In this document: piece by piece, positions 18,476 through 27,429 of the stretch
How the letters are laid out: every line of letters begins with the position of its first letter
How positions within the stretch are numbered: position 1 is the stretch's first letter
Assembly: GCA_000509225.1 (NCBI GenBank)
Contig: BAOK01000001.1
Span: 1,824,244-1,888,243 of the forward strand
Source: Parvibaculaceae bacterium Mf 1.05b.01
GTDB taxonomy: Bacteria > Pseudomonadota > Alphaproteobacteria > Parvibaculales > Parvibaculaceae
Reading direction: 5' to 3'
DNA: 64,000 nt
Notes under the pieces: generated by a model
What the model saw: the letters and a program-made list of their open reading frames with translations, nothing else
Database searches by the model: none
Told to the model about the DNA's origin: nothing
Translations under genes and position numbers: made by a program

Positions 18476-19549
18476 TCAGGGCGCCGGAAGGCGACCAACT
18501 GCCGCCTCAGTGAGACTGCCTAGATATAGCTGCCCTGAGCGCTCATTGACGCTGGTGATTGTTCCAAAGTGACCGTTGGGGTCCTGAAGGTTTCCAATCA
18601 CCTCCCCTGTCTCATTGACGGCGATGACCCATCCAAACGGCTGGATCAGCGCGTCCCGCATCGCTTCTGGAAGACGCATCATGACTTTTCGCCAGAACGG
18701 TGTGGGCATGAGTCCATCCAGATCCGCAGAACGTGGTGCCACCAGAGCAATCCAAAAAGTGCCGTCAGGTGCTCTGGACAGATTGTCTGGATGCGCAGGC
18801 AGGTTTTCAATGAATATGTCTGCCTGACCTGATTTGGGGCCCGTGAGCCATAGGCGCGTTACGCGGTAGCGGAATGTTTCATTGACCAAAACGAAGCTCT
18901 CATCAGCAGCTAAGGCAACGCCATTGGCAAAGCCCAACTCGTCCAGCTCCACCTTGGTGACACCTGTCGACGGATCATAGGTCAACAAGCGGCCCGTCTT
19001 TCTGCTCTCCACTGCATCAAGCAGATTATCATGAAGGTCAAAACGTGTGGACGCATCCGAGAACCAGATTGTCCCGTCGCTTGCGATGTCGAGATCATCG
19101 ACGAAGATCATCTTTTCGCCATCAACACTATCGGTTAGGAGGCTGAGCTCGCCCTCAGGAGATAGAGACAGCAATCCCTTTACGGCATCGGCGATGATCA
19201 GATTGCCGGCTGTGTCGAATTGCAGTCCGAGTGGACGTCCGCCGGTGTTCGCAATTTCTGTAGCTTCCGCTTCAGCCCCGTCGACCGGGTTGATCCTGAC
19301 GATGCGGCCATCTGCATAGCCCGTGTAAAGCCAGCCTGCAGGCCCAACCGTCGTGTCTTCAGGCCCTATCCCTTTCCCTTCGGCGATCCGCGTTAAAGCC
19401 GTAAGTGCGTCATTGGCGGTAAAGGGCCCTGTTTTCCCGGCATCCTCGGGAGGCGTCCAGGCGACAGGATCAATCGGCACCGGCCAAAATGACAGGTAGG
19501 CTGCCAAAATACCCAGCAGAACAGCCAAAAAACCAAAGAATTTCGCCAT
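18476..19549 (-). CDS. SMP-30/strictosidine synthase-like beta-propeller protein
   Basis: The 357-residue product begins with a single hydrophobic N-terminal segment (about residues 4-24), so it is probably membrane-anchored with a periplasmic domain. The rest matches the strictosidine-synthase-like/SMP-30 six-bladed propeller, with motifs GPEDTTVGPAGWLYTG, DLDIASDGTIWFSDAS and DNLSRAPDGTFWIAL. Family members are lactonases or arylesterases using a bound divalent metal; plant-type strictosidine synthesis is not implied. It is a monocistronic leftward gene. Confidence 0.85.
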   Translation of the reverse strand: MAKFFGFLAVLLGILAAYLSFWPVPIDPVAWTPPEDAGKTGPFTANDALTALTRIAEGKGIGPEDTTVGPAGWLYTGYADGRIVRINPVDGAEAEATEIANTGGRPLGLQFDTAGNLIIADAVKGLLSLSPEGELSLLTDSVDGEKMIFVDDLDIASDGTIWFSDASTRFDLHDNLLDAVESRKTGRLLTYDPSTGVTKVELDELGFANGVALAADESFVLVNETFRYRVTRLWLTGPKSGQADIFIENLPAHPDNLSRAPDGTFWIALVAPRSADLDGLMPTPFWRKVMMRLPEAMRDALIQPFGWVIAVNETGEVIGNLQDPNGHFGTITSVNERSGQLYLGSLTEAAVGRLPAP

Positions 19550-19660
19550 TCTTTATCCCCCCGTTAAGACCCTTGTCGCATCTTGTAGACCTTAAGTCTG
19601 AGCGTCAAATACTTGGTGCGCCGGACATGGGCAGCGTATTGCGTAGTATTTGAGGGCGTT

Positions 19661-20485
19661 ATGGCAGCGTTTTTGCTGATTCACGGTGCATGGCATGACG
19701 AACGGTGTTGGGAATTACTGGTTCCCGAACTCGCCGCTCGGGGCCATGCTGTGCACACGCTAACGCTCCCGGGTCATTGGAACAGGGTCCTTCCCAGTTA
19801 CCAGATATCTCTTCGCCGATATGGACACGCCATCTGTGCCGCTGCAGGGCAGATTGGCGAACCGGTCACTCTGGTTGGGCATTCAATGGGTGGCATGGCG
19901 ATCTCTCGTGCCGCGGAGATGCAGCCGAAACTGTTTGATCAACTCGTCTATCTGACGGCTTATCTTCCTCGGTTGAACAGATGGACGCGGATGCGTTCCC
20001 TGGCTCTCAGCGATGAAAATACACGGCTCTGGCCTGCCGTCCAAACGGACTGGCTGAGATTTCGAGCACATATCAGAACGGAGCTTGCCAGCGACGTCTT
20101 CTATCACGACTGTCCAAAAGATCTCGCAGATCAAGCGGTTGAACGTCTTTGCAGCCAATCAGGTCTGCCCATTGTGGAATTTGCGCGGATCACCGGTGAG
20201 GGTGCCGCCAGTCGGCCCATGACCTATATTGAGTGCCTTCAAGACCGGGTTATCTCACCAGAACTACAAAAACAAATGCAAGATCACGCGCCCTTCAAAG
20301 AAGTCTTAACTCTCGACAGTTCGCATTCGCCCTTCCTTTCCCAACCAACTGCCCTTGCAGAAATGCTACACGGTATTGTGGGCGGGCGCGTTTCAAAACA
20401 AAGAACCTCCGGCGCGCGACATGCGAAACTTGCGGAACGCAAAGGCGTATCTCCACCACATCTTGCTGAGGCAAAAGTCGGCTAA
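19661..20485 (+). CDS. Alpha/beta hydrolase
   Basis: ATG 19661 is preceded by GAGG and starts the conserved strand AAFLLIHGAWHDERCW. A more upstream non-ATG start would only add unconserved residues. The 274-residue protein has the nucleophile elbow GHSMGG (Ser in LVGHSMGGMA), an HGAW oxyanion motif, and a late His in DSSHSPFLSQP as the catalytic base. This is the EstC/hydroxynitrile-lyase-like esterase group. The substrate is unknown. A tRNA-Pro gene follows on the same strand. Confidence 0.85.
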   Translation: MAAFLLIHGAWHDERCWELLVPELAARGHAVHTLTLPGHWNRVLPSYQISLRRYGHAICAAAGQIGEPVTLVGHSMGGMAISRAAEMQPKLFDQLVYLTAYLPRLNRWTRMRSLALSDENTRLWPAVQTDWLRFRAHIRTELASDVFYHDCPKDLADQAVERLCSQSGLPIVEFARITGEGAASRPMTYIECLQDRVISPELQKQMQDHAPFKEVLTLDSSHSPFLSQPTALAEMLHGIVGGRVSKQRTSGARHAKLAERKGVSPPHLAEAKVG

Positions 20486-20518
20486 TATAATCCGCCCCTA
20501 GATTGCCCATTGATTTGG

Positions 20519-20595
20519 CGGAGTGTGGCGCAGCCTGGTAGCGCACCTCGTTCGGGACGAGGGGGTCGGTGGTTCGAATCCACTCACTCCGACCA
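20519..20595 (+). tRNA. tRNA-Pro (anticodon CGG)
   Basis: The 77-nt sequence has acceptor strands CGGAGTG and CACTCCG, discriminator A and encoded CCA. The D-arm is GGCGCAGCCTGGTAGCGC. The anticodon stem CCTCG/CGAGG has loop TTCGGGA, giving CGG. The T-loop is GGTTCGAATCC. All expected features of a functional tRNA-Pro are present. Confidence 0.95.
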
Positions 20596-20660
20596 GCGGG
20601 TTCAGCTCAGAAAAATACCAACACGCGATGCAGAATGTTCTTTGATACTTAGCTCGCGTG

Positions 20661-21509
20661 CTAATTCCCTGAAAAATCTGGCGCGCGTTTCTCTACGAAA
20701 TGAGCAACGCCTTCTTTAAAGTCTTCACTGGAGAAACTGGATTGCATTTCTGTGTCCGCCATTGATGTCGATGAGTTGAAGTCTTGAAACAAAGACTTAT
20801 AGACCTGCCGCTTCATCACCGTCATGGACCGCGGTGATGCTGTTTGTGCGAGTCCTTGGGCGTAGTCCGACACCTCGCCCATTAGAGCATTCCCTGGCAC
20901 TGATCGGTTCACCAAACCCAGGCGCGCGGCTTCTTCTCCAGTGAATTTGCGAGCCGACATCAGAATGTCGAGGGCGTTGGCAGACCCGATCAACCTGGGA
21001 AGCAACCAGGCGATGCCATGCTCCGCCACCAAACCACGTTGAGCGAAGGCCGTGGTGAATTTTGCTGCATCACTGGCAATTCGCATGTCGCAAAAGAGCG
21101 TCATGACGAGGCCGATCCCGGCACACGGCCCATTGATGGCCGCGATGATCGGTTTCGGACATTCAAACATATAGCCGAAGCGTCCTTCGAAATGTTCGAG
21201 AACGGACGGACCCAGATTTTCATCGAATGAGACCTCAGCCTCTTCCCCTTTTTCGACAATGCGTTTTCGACCATCGCCATTGGCGTCAATTTTCTGCAAA
21301 CCGCCCATGTCTGCGCCTGCGCAAAAACCGCGCCCTGCGCCGGTGATGACGATCACTCGCACATTGTCGTCGGCAGCCGCATCGTTGATGGCGCCGCGCA
21401 CGCTGTTCTCCATCGTGGCCGTCCAGGCATTCAGTTTGTCTGGACGATTGAGTGTGATGGTCGCGACGCGGTCTGCGACATCGTAGAGAATTTCGTCATA
21501 AGCGGTCAT
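20661..21509 (-). CDS. Enoyl-CoA hydratase/isomerase family protein (first)
   Basis: ATG 21509 is preceded by AGGGGGA; the further upstream in-frame start would run into the divergent gene. The 282-residue crotonase-fold protein has TLNRPDKLNAW, GRGFCAGADMGGL (oxyanion hole) and GPCAGIGLVMTLFCDMRIAS. A glutamate in GLVAEHG occupies the catalytic acid position. The reaction is probably hydration or isomerisation of an enoyl-CoA. It is divergent from a paralogue at 21595 with an 85-bp shared promoter space. Confidence 0.88.
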   Translation of the reverse strand: MTAYDEILYDVADRVATITLNRPDKLNAWTATMENSVRGAINDAAADDNVRVIVITGAGRGFCAGADMGGLQKIDANGDGRKRIVEKGEEAEVSFDENLGPSVLEHFEGRFGYMFECPKPIIAAINGPCAGIGLVMTLFCDMRIASDAAKFTTAFAQRGLVAEHGIAWLLPRLIGSANALDILMSARKFTGEEAARLGLVNRSVPGNALMGEVSDYAQGLAQTASPRSMTVMKRQVYKSLFQDFNSSTSMADTEMQSSFSSEDFKEGVAHFVEKRAPDFSGN

Positions 21510-21594
21510 GGCATCCCCCTGTTGGGCATTCATTGATGTTTGCGTTAACCTATCATGCCATGGGCGCCCGAGACGGCACAAGAGGGAGACGAGC

Positions 21595-22404
21595 ATGACC
21601 GATTTCAGCCAAATTCTGGTGGATCACCCGGCGAATAAAGTGATGCGGATCACGCTTAACCGGCCAGAGGCAATGAACGCCTATACCACTCGTCTTTGCG
21701 AGGAAGTAACAGAAGCTATCGAAATCTATCTGCGTGACGACAACCAACGTGCTCTGGTCATTACCGGCGCAGGGCGCGGCTTTTGTTCTGGCGGTGATGT
21801 GAGCGGCAATGGAGACGACGAGCATAAAGCATTGATGGCGAGCCAGCTTTCCCATGGACGCGAGATGCGTGACGGGATGCACCGGGTTATCCTCGCGCTG
21901 CAGCGGTGTGACAAGCCAGTAATTGCCATGATCAACGGTCCGGCTGTGGCTGGCGGTCTGACCCTGGCACTCGCTTGTGACATTCGGATTGCCTCCGACC
22001 AGGCAAAACTGGGAGACACGAGCGGCCGGTTTGGACTCTTACCGGATGAAGGCGGGGCCTGGTTCTTCCCACGTGCCATGGGCATGGACCGGGCGCTCAA
22101 AATGAGCATGTTGGCTGAAACCTATGACGCCCGCACCGCCATGGAGCTTGGCTTGGTCACAGAAGTTGTGTCTGACAATGCGCTTGAAGACGAGACCTTG
22201 AAGCTGGCCACAGCCCTTGCGGAACGCGCTCCGCTCGCCGTGCGGCTTGCCAAGCAAATGATGTTGCGCTCCCACGACGTCACCCTTGAGCGGTCTCTCG
22301 GTGATGCTGCGCTGTCGGTGATGGTGACCAATCCCTCTCAAGATGTGAAAGAGGGTGTGAAGGCCTTTTTCGAGAAACGAGCGCCCCAATTCACCGGCAA
22401 ATAA
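21595..22404 (+). CDS. Enoyl-CoA hydratase/isomerase family protein (second)
   Basis: ATG 21595 follows GGGAGACGAGC. The 269-residue crotonase has TLNRPEAMNAY, GRGFCSGGDVSGNG and GPAVAGGLTLALACDIRIAS. The catalytic-region glutamate is in LLPDEGGAWFFPR. It is homologous to the divergent gene on the left but clearly different in sequence, so the two probably serve different acyl-CoA substrates. A strong hairpin follows the stop codon immediately. Confidence 0.88.
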   Translation: MTDFSQILVDHPANKVMRITLNRPEAMNAYTTRLCEEVTEAIEIYLRDDNQRALVITGAGRGFCSGGDVSGNGDDEHKALMASQLSHGREMRDGMHRVILALQRCDKPVIAMINGPAVAGGLTLALACDIRIASDQAKLGDTSGRFGLLPDEGGAWFFPRAMGMDRALKMSMLAETYDARTAMELGLVTEVVSDNALEDETLKLATALAERAPLAVRLAKQMMLRSHDVTLERSLGDAALSVMVTNPSQDVKEGVKAFFEKRAPQFTGK

Positions 22405-22441
22405 AAGGGTCGAACTGCGCTTGGCAATTCGACCCTTCCTC
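22405..22441 (+). terminator. Rho-independent-type terminator hairpin
   Basis: The 10-bp perfect inverted repeat AAGGGTCGAA / TTCGACCCTT (22405-22414 and 22428-22437) begins right after the stop of the enoyl-CoA hydratase gene and has a 13-nt loop. It is followed by CCTCTT rather than a clean T-run. It probably serves convergent transcription from both sides. Confidence 0.75.
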
Positions 22442-22478
22442 TTGGACGCTCCCTGAAGATGAAAGCGCTTTGAAGGTC

Positions 22479-23804
22479 TTACGCCTTCTTTTGATTATGT
22501 TCGCTGACGATCTGGAGGGATTGCCGCTCGGCAAATCCATAAATGCCTTTGGACATAAGGGACGCTTCTGCCTTGCGGCGCGCGGCGTAGACTTCTGCCC
22601 GCATTCCATGCACCTCAATATCATCGGGTGCAGCAAGTCCTGCCATCTCCGCTAAATGGCACGCCAGTCTGAGATCCCCATCGCCGACCAGTTTGGACGC
22701 CCTGGCTGCCAGAGCTTTTGCGCCGCCTGCGAGAGCCGCCATCTCTTCAGCTAATGCTGCGTCTGACGCAGGCTTCAAGTTTGCGGGGTTGCCATCATAC
22801 CACCCCCCATAGAGCCGCCAGATATTGTGGATAACGAATTCAGGCTCGTCATAAACAGGCTGGAGGTAGGGCTTGCCCATCAACTCTGCTGGGAGTTTGA
22901 TGGAATGGATGATCTCATCAAGGCGCGCACCCGAATTCATCATGTCGACGGTCTGGCTCACCAGTGTTTCCAGCGCGGTCGCAATATGATCCAGCACGGT
23001 CGCGATGCGTGCCTTGCCGCCAATAGGAAGACCGTGGGCCGGCAGCAGAAGCTCCGGTTCTTTCGCGATCATCTCTCGAAGTGCTTTCGCCCACTCAAGG
23101 GGGTAGCGTTGCACTTTCTGAGGATTGCCAGCGTTGGGGAATACCCAGGTCACAAAGTCACCTGAACAGATAGCCTTATGCTCGGGCACCCAGGCCCAGA
23201 GGTGATCGTCTGTCTCCCCGATCGCATGATGCAGTTCAAACTGGGTGTCGCCGACCTTGGTGTTAAGATTTTCGCGGAATGTGGTGTCCGGGTCGATCCA
23301 CAGGTCGGGCCCAAAGCGGCGCGCGCTTGCTTTGCCGCCTTCGCCCGCTTGTCCCATCCGAAGTTCTGTTGCCGGTGCAAACTGACGGGCATTAATCGTG
23401 AAATTGTATCCGTTGGTCGCCTCATAGCGGCGGAAGCGGGGCGCGACGTTTTCGTGCGCGATAATGCGCGGACGGCGATGCCCTTTTTCGCAGGCCTCAC
23501 AGACGAAATGATTGGTGCCGCCGACATGGTCTGCATGGCCGTGCGTATAACAAATGTTCGAGACAGGTTCGTCTGTCCACTTGCGCAAGGAGTTCAGAAC
23601 CCCGCCACCAAAGGCTTCCAGACTTGTGTCAAACAGGACAAGACCATCGCCTGTCTTAAAGGTCACCACATGGGAGAAAGCTTCGATCAAGGCAATGCCA
23701 TTGCCGAGTTCTGACAATTCCATTGTCGGACGGTTTACAAGACCAGCGCCCTCGTAAATGTCATTGTCGATAAACCGCTCAGATAGAGCCAGCAGATCCG
23801 CCAT
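22479..23804 (-). CDS. Metallo-beta-lactamase-fold alkyl sulfatase-like hydrolase
   Basis: The 441-residue protein has the metal-binding motif THGHADHVGG near residue 88 and an SGDF segment later in the fold. After the hydrolase domain comes the alkyl-sulfatase dimerisation signature NIWRLYGGWYDGNPANL. It is shorter than classical SdsA/BDS1 sulfatases and has no signal peptide. It may therefore hydrolyse an intracellular sulfate ester or another ester; the exact substrate is open. It lies among acyl-CoA metabolism genes and is separated by 236 bp from the PLP-enzyme gene that points away. Confidence 0.82.
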   Translation of the reverse strand: MADLLALSERFIDNDIYEGAGLVNRPTMELSELGNGIALIEAFSHVVTFKTGDGLVLFDTSLEAFGGGVLNSLRKWTDEPVSNICYTHGHADHVGGTNHFVCEACEKGHRRPRIIAHENVAPRFRRYEATNGYNFTINARQFAPATELRMGQAGEGGKASARRFGPDLWIDPDTTFRENLNTKVGDTQFELHHAIGETDDHLWAWVPEHKAICSGDFVTWVFPNAGNPQKVQRYPLEWAKALREMIAKEPELLLPAHGLPIGGKARIATVLDHIATALETLVSQTVDMMNSGARLDEIIHSIKLPAELMGKPYLQPVYDEPEFVIHNIWRLYGGWYDGNPANLKPASDAALAEEMAALAGGAKALAARASKLVGDGDLRLACHLAEMAGLAAPDDIEVHGMRAEVYAARRKAEASLMSKGIYGFAERQSLQIVSEHNQKKA

Positions 23805-24040
23805 AAGGTGTCCTCAAGTGTTCTAGATGGTCATGCGACAATGGTCCCACGTGGCTTTCTCGTCGAGCCCGCGAGCCATTAATTCCACTCTGCGGGATTA
23901 AGCTATAGATCTATACTCTGGCCGCAATATCGTTCAATGGAGCATTCGCTTGGTGATCGGCCCCTATTGAGTATGATTGCCGACAAATATCAGCGCGGAC
24001 GCCATGTCATGCTGCACACAAGAAAAGCAGGGAGAATTCG

Positions 24041-25279
24041 ATGAGCTTCAAGATGCCCGAGCAAGGCCGAGACTGGGAAAGCCTGCGCAATGAGATGCAG
24101 ACGCGGGGCGGCAATGACGTGAAATGGCGCGACGGCAAGACAGCGGTCTACGTCTTCAACGCCGGTCCGGACGTCGCACGTGTGCAAAAAGAAGCCTACA
24201 CAATGTATATGTCGGAGAACGGCCTTGGACCCATGGCGTTTCCAAGCTTGAAGCAGATGGAAGATGAAGTCGTCTCCATGGGCCTTAGCCTTCTTCACGC
24301 ACCTGAAGGTGCGGCGGGCAACATCACTTCCGGCGGCACAGACTCCATCACCATGGCGGTGAAGACCGCGCGGGACTATGCGCGTGCCCAAGGCACTTTG
24401 AAGGGACGGCCCAATATTGTGGCGCCCTGGTCAGCCCACCCTGCGTTCGACAAAGCCGCCAAGATGATGGACATGGAAATCAGGCGCGTTCCTTGTGGAC
24501 CTGATTTTCTGGCAGACGCTGCAGCGATGGGTGCGGTCATTGACGATGATACGATCATGCTGGTTGGGTCAGCTCCCTGTTTTCCCTATGGGTTGGTCGA
24601 CCCGATTGAACGTCTGGGCGCTGTTGCAGAGGCGCATGGCACATGGCTCCATGTTGATGCCTGTGTCGGTGGCTATTTTGCCCCCTTTGCCAAGATGAAT
24701 GGGGTGCCGCTCCATGCCTTCGATTTTGACGTCCCTGCGGTGAAGTCTATTTCCGCTGACCTCCACAAATATGGCTATGCAGCCAAGGGCGCTTCCACAG
24801 TTCTCTTCCGGTCCGAGGAATTGCAGTCTCATATGATCTTTGATTGTGCTGATTGGCCAGGCGGACGAATGATCACGCCGACACTCGCTGGTACACGCCC
24901 TGGCGGGGCCATCGCTGCAGCCTGGGCAGTCATGAACTATCTGGGTGTTGAAGGCTACAAAGAGAAGCAGGGCATTGTCTGTGGTGTCCGCGACCATATC
25001 GAGACCGGGGTGAAGCGGATGGGTTTCAAGGTTGTCGGGAAACCGGTACTGGGCCTTGTTGCCTTCTATCACCCTGACTATGACGCCTTTGCGCTTTGGG
25101 GAAAAATGGCCGAGCGAGGCTGGATGACGTCAGTGACAACAGAACCAAAATCACTTCATCTTATGCTGTCACCCTTCCATGCCGCTGTTCAAGATCAATA
25201 TCTTGCCGATCTGCAGGCCAGCATGGCTGAGATTGATGCTGGCAATGCAGGCGAGGTGAAAGAAGTTCGATACAGCTGA
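24041..25279 (+). CDS. PLP-dependent lyase/decarboxylase of the sphingosine-1-phosphate lyase family
   Basis: The 412-residue fold-type I PLP protein has Asp206 in HVDACVGGY and Lys243 in SADLHKYGY, the expected cofactor contacts. GNITSGGTDSI near residue 93 binds phosphate. The layout resembles sphinganine-1-phosphate lyase and related group II decarboxylases. A sphingolipid-type aldolytic cleavage is possible, but amino-acid decarboxylation or a catabolic aldolase role cannot be excluded. It is monocistronic. Confidence 0.85.
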   Translation: MSFKMPEQGRDWESLRNEMQTRGGNDVKWRDGKTAVYVFNAGPDVARVQKEAYTMYMSENGLGPMAFPSLKQMEDEVVSMGLSLLHAPEGAAGNITSGGTDSITMAVKTARDYARAQGTLKGRPNIVAPWSAHPAFDKAAKMMDMEIRRVPCGPDFLADAAAMGAVIDDDTIMLVGSAPCFPYGLVDPIERLGAVAEAHGTWLHVDACVGGYFAPFAKMNGVPLHAFDFDVPAVKSISADLHKYGYAAKGASTVLFRSEELQSHMIFDCADWPGGRMITPTLAGTRPGGAIAAAWAVMNYLGVEGYKEKQGIVCGVRDHIETGVKRMGFKVVGKPVLGLVAFYHPDYDAFALWGKMAERGWMTSVTTEPKSLHLMLSPFHAAVQDQYLADLQASMAEIDAGNAGEVKEVRYS

Positions 25280-25305
25280 GTGGTGTGTCCAAACACCTTT
25301 GCGGC

Positions 25306-25713
25306 CTAGAGCTCGGCCAAAAAGGCTGAAATCATACCCTCACGGTCTTCCGCCAGTGTTTTGCGGAACGGTTTTGGCGTATTCGTAAGCCTGTCATGCT
25401 TCGCGCTCCACGCTGTGATCTCCAGCATGACCGGCATCAGGTCTTTACCCTTCTCTGTCAGTCGATAGTTAAGCTTTGACCTATTCGCTTCGTCTTCGGA
25501 TTTTTCGACAATCCCATGTTCTTCCAGCCTTTTGAGTCTGTCAGACAATATGTTGGTTGCGATCTTTTCGTCCGACTTAAGAAACTCACGGAAGTTAGAT
25601 TTCCCCTTGAACATCAGATCACGGACGATCAGTAGCGTCCATTTGTCGCCGAACGTTTCTAGGACGAAATTGATGGGGCAATGGGACCGATATTTTGCGG
25701 ATGTCTGGGCCAT
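25306..25713 (-). CDS. HxlR-family winged-helix transcriptional regulator
   Basis: The 135-residue protein has the HxlR family pattern. CPINFVLETFGDKWTLLIVRDLMF occupies residues 12-35, followed by the winged helix with ATNILSDRLKRLEEHGIV and YRLTEKGKDLMPVM. It probably binds the two palindromic boxes in the space upstream (25735-25782) and controls itself and the divergent membrane protein gene. Many family members sense small electrophiles or oxidants through the N-terminal Cys; here Cys is present at about residue 11. Confidence 0.9.
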   Translation of the reverse strand: MAQTSAKYRSHCPINFVLETFGDKWTLLIVRDLMFKGKSNFREFLKSDEKIATNILSDRLKRLEEHGIVEKSEDEANRSKLNYRLTEKGKDLMPVMLEITAWSAKHDRLTNTPKPFRKTLAEDREGMISAFLAEL

Positions 25714-25734
25714 GACGAAAATCTATCTTAAGTA

Positions 25735-25782
25735 GTTGCATTTTGCAATCTCCTGGATCATTGTGATTGCATTTCGCAATCA
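25735..25782. promoter_or_regulatory. Paired palindromic operator boxes, probable HxlR sites
   Basis: Two near-identical palindromes lie in the 106-bp space between the HxlR gene and the divergent gene. They are TTGCATTTTGCAA at 25736-25748 and TTGCATTTCGCAA at 25767-25779. Their starts are 31 bp apart, about three helical turns, so two dimers could sit on the same DNA face. The location next to the regulator start codon suggests autoregulation plus control of the divergent gene. Confidence 0.75.
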
Positions 25783-25819
25783 CTTAGATGCGCCAACTGG
25801 GCGCATGCACGAGGCTCTA

Positions 25820-26449
25820 ATGAAACGAAACGACAAATCGCGCTCCATCGGCCTTGGTGCCGGAGTCCTGGTCTTTTTCTCTATGATTTATTGGTACTCT
25901 TGGAGCACCTATCCGCTAACCCAAGACGAAATCGATGCTTATCTGGATACCATCGCTGCCCAGGACCACGTTGTTGGCCGCGAACATGATCTCCGGTCTC
26001 TGAGGCAATTTCTGGAAGAAGATGACGGCCAACCCTTTTACACCGTGAATCTCTACAAGTTTTTTGAGCAAGCAGACTATGACAGTGACGCCCCTTTTGG
26101 GGGCACGGGTCGCGAAGCATTCGACAGGTTCAGCAGTGTGATGATCCGATTGCTAGCGGAACGCGCCTCCCATCCTATCTTTGGCAGCGATTGGGTGTTT
26201 AATGATGGCACCGACTGGGACCGCCTCGTTATTGTCCGCTATCGAAGCCGTCGCGATATTGTCGATATTTTTGCCAGCGAGGCTTTCGAAGCAGCATCCG
26301 TTCACAAATGGGCCGGACTACGCGAAAATGGACGGATGCTGGTCCAGGGGCTGCATATACCTGCAGCCTATCTGCCGGTCGCCATACTTGCTCTTTTCAC
26401 CGCTATCTTGGTGACACTCATCACTAGGGCCCTTACACGCCGCAGTTGA
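25820..26449 (+). CDS. Membrane-anchored protein with a DUF1330/dimeric alpha-beta-barrel-like domain
   Basis: I chose ATG 25820, which follows GAGG; ATG 25805 is an alternative and anything further left overlaps the operator boxes. The 209-residue product has an N-terminal membrane segment (GAGVLVFFSMIYWYSW) and a C-terminal one before a basic tail. Between them is an alpha-beta domain with FYTVNLYKFF and DRLVIVRYRSRRDIVDIF. This resembles DUF1330-type ferredoxin-like barrels. It is divergent from the HxlR gene and likely repressed by it. The function is unknown. Confidence 0.7.
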   Translation: MKRNDKSRSIGLGAGVLVFFSMIYWYSWSTYPLTQDEIDAYLDTIAAQDHVVGREHDLRSLRQFLEEDDGQPFYTVNLYKFFEQADYDSDAPFGGTGREAFDRFSSVMIRLLAERASHPIFGSDWVFNDGTDWDRLVIVRYRSRRDIVDIFASEAFEAASVHKWAGLRENGRMLVQGLHIPAAYLPVAILALFTAILVTLITRALTRRS

Positions 26450-26547
26450 CCCGTCTTGACAGCATTGAGGGCGCGATGGGCGGAGTTCCACCACCGCCCC
26501 TCGATAGTTGCCCTTTCAAGGCAATCGAAGCGTCCCCATGAGAGGTC

Positions 26548-26946
26548 CTACATAGCTGCGGTGAGCGTGTAGAGGAGCATGCCTGCTGCGCCGACACCTG
26601 CACCTATTGTTCCCAACGCACCAATGGGCCTGAAGGGCATGCCCGATCCGGACGTGCTCAGCGCAATTGCATGGGAAATGCGAGCCACCAAAAACACACC
26701 ACCAATCCAAGTAACAATAGTGGCGCTGCCGCCGGTCATTTCCAGGAGACCTAAGAGGATGAGAAAAATTGGGGCATTCTCAGCCAGATTTCCGTGCCGA
26801 CGCATCTTGCGGAGCAGCACCTCATTGCCACCGTCCCCTAAGCTTACGCCAGCAGGACCGCGGGCCAGGCCGACGGTCAACATCAATGCATATTGCATAA
26901 GACCCAAAATGACCGCGACAAAGGCCGTTGTGACGGGAAATTCCAT
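26548..26946 (-). CDS. MAPEG-family membrane protein
   Basis: The 132-residue protein has four hydrophobic segments. It contains GDGGNEVLLRKMRRHGNLAENAPIFLIL in the first cytoplasmic loop, the MAPEG signature with the Arg, Asn and Glu that bind glutathione. Family members are trimeric membrane glutathione transferases or peroxidases. The physiological substrate is unknown. It is monocistronic, with its promoter in the 26947-27080 interval. Confidence 0.85.
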   Translation of the reverse strand: MEFPVTTAFVAVILGLMQYALMLTVGLARGPAGVSLGDGGNEVLLRKMRRHGNLAENAPIFLILLGLLEMTGGSATIVTWIGGVFLVARISHAIALSTSGSGMPFRPIGALGTIGAGVGAAGMLLYTLTAAM

Positions 26947-27082
26947 GCTTTTTCTCCATAATTTGGCTGATTCACCCCAAGATGGGCCCAGTGTCCTTTG
27001 GAATCCATAGGTGGCGATAGGCTGAATCTGAACCAGGCTGGTGCTTTTTTGGGCCTTGTCATATTTTATTGAAATATTTGTC

Positions 27083-27111
27083 TTGAAACTTTTGTGCAGT
27101 GCACATATCTA
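27083..27111 (+). promoter_or_regulatory. Sigma-70-like promoter with a palindrome in the spacer
   Basis: A -35 like TTGAAA (27083-27088) and a -10 like TATCTA (27106-27111) are separated by 17 bp. The spacer is filled by a perfect palindrome TGTGCAGTGCACA (27093-27105), a typical place for a repressor or MerR-type activator to bind. It faces the small membrane-protein gene at 27233. Confidence 0.55.
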
Positions 27112-27191
27112 GGGTTCAAGAGTAAGAAACTGACAAACAGTCATTCCCCCAACAGGAACGCTCTTGGCGGGCAAAGTACCGCTAACCCTTT

Positions 27192-27208
27192 GATCTTGGA
27201 GAAAGATC
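27192..27208 (+). other. Leader hairpin exposing GGAGA in its loop
   Basis: GATCTT (27192-27197) pairs with AAGATC (27203-27208) around a five-base loop GGAGA. The loop looks like a ribosome-binding sequence but lies about 30 nt before the ATG at 27233. It may be coincidental, or may serve an upstream non-ATG start in the same frame. Confidence 0.4.
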
Positions 27209-27232
27209 ATAATTACAGCTAACCTGAAGCAG

Positions 27233-27412
27233 ATGAAAACAGATACCGACCAGCCGTTCGGCCAACCATTCGCATACGCGAAAGAAATGGTTACCGAGCG
27301 ACTGAAGTCCCTTGGCATTGAAGACGCGACTGACCTCGCTACCAGCATTGGTTACCTCGTCGTCGGCGCTTACGGGATCACCATGATCCTCAACCTGACG
27401 GTTAATTACTAA
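27233..27412 (+). CDS. Small (59-residue) single-span membrane protein, unrecognised
   Basis: An open frame of 59 codons runs from ATG 27233 to TAA 27412. The N-terminal half is polar with a helix-like KEMVTERLKSLGIEDATD. The C-terminal half is a hydrophobic segment SIGYLVVGAYGITMILNLTV ending NY. I do not recognise the family. Support for a real gene is indirect: a plausible promoter upstream, a clean membrane segment, and a series of hairpins after the stop. The best ribosome site is weak (GAAGCAG). Confidence 0.6.
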   Translation: MKTDTDQPFGQPFAYAKEMVTERLKSLGIEDATDLATSIGYLVVGAYGITMILNLTVNY

Positions 27413-27429
27413 GACCAACCGTCCTGATC

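Noticed and set aside
20510..20719. 69-codon frame containing [11 protein letters not shown] over tRNA-Pro
   Set aside because: Typical false frame read through a tRNA gene.
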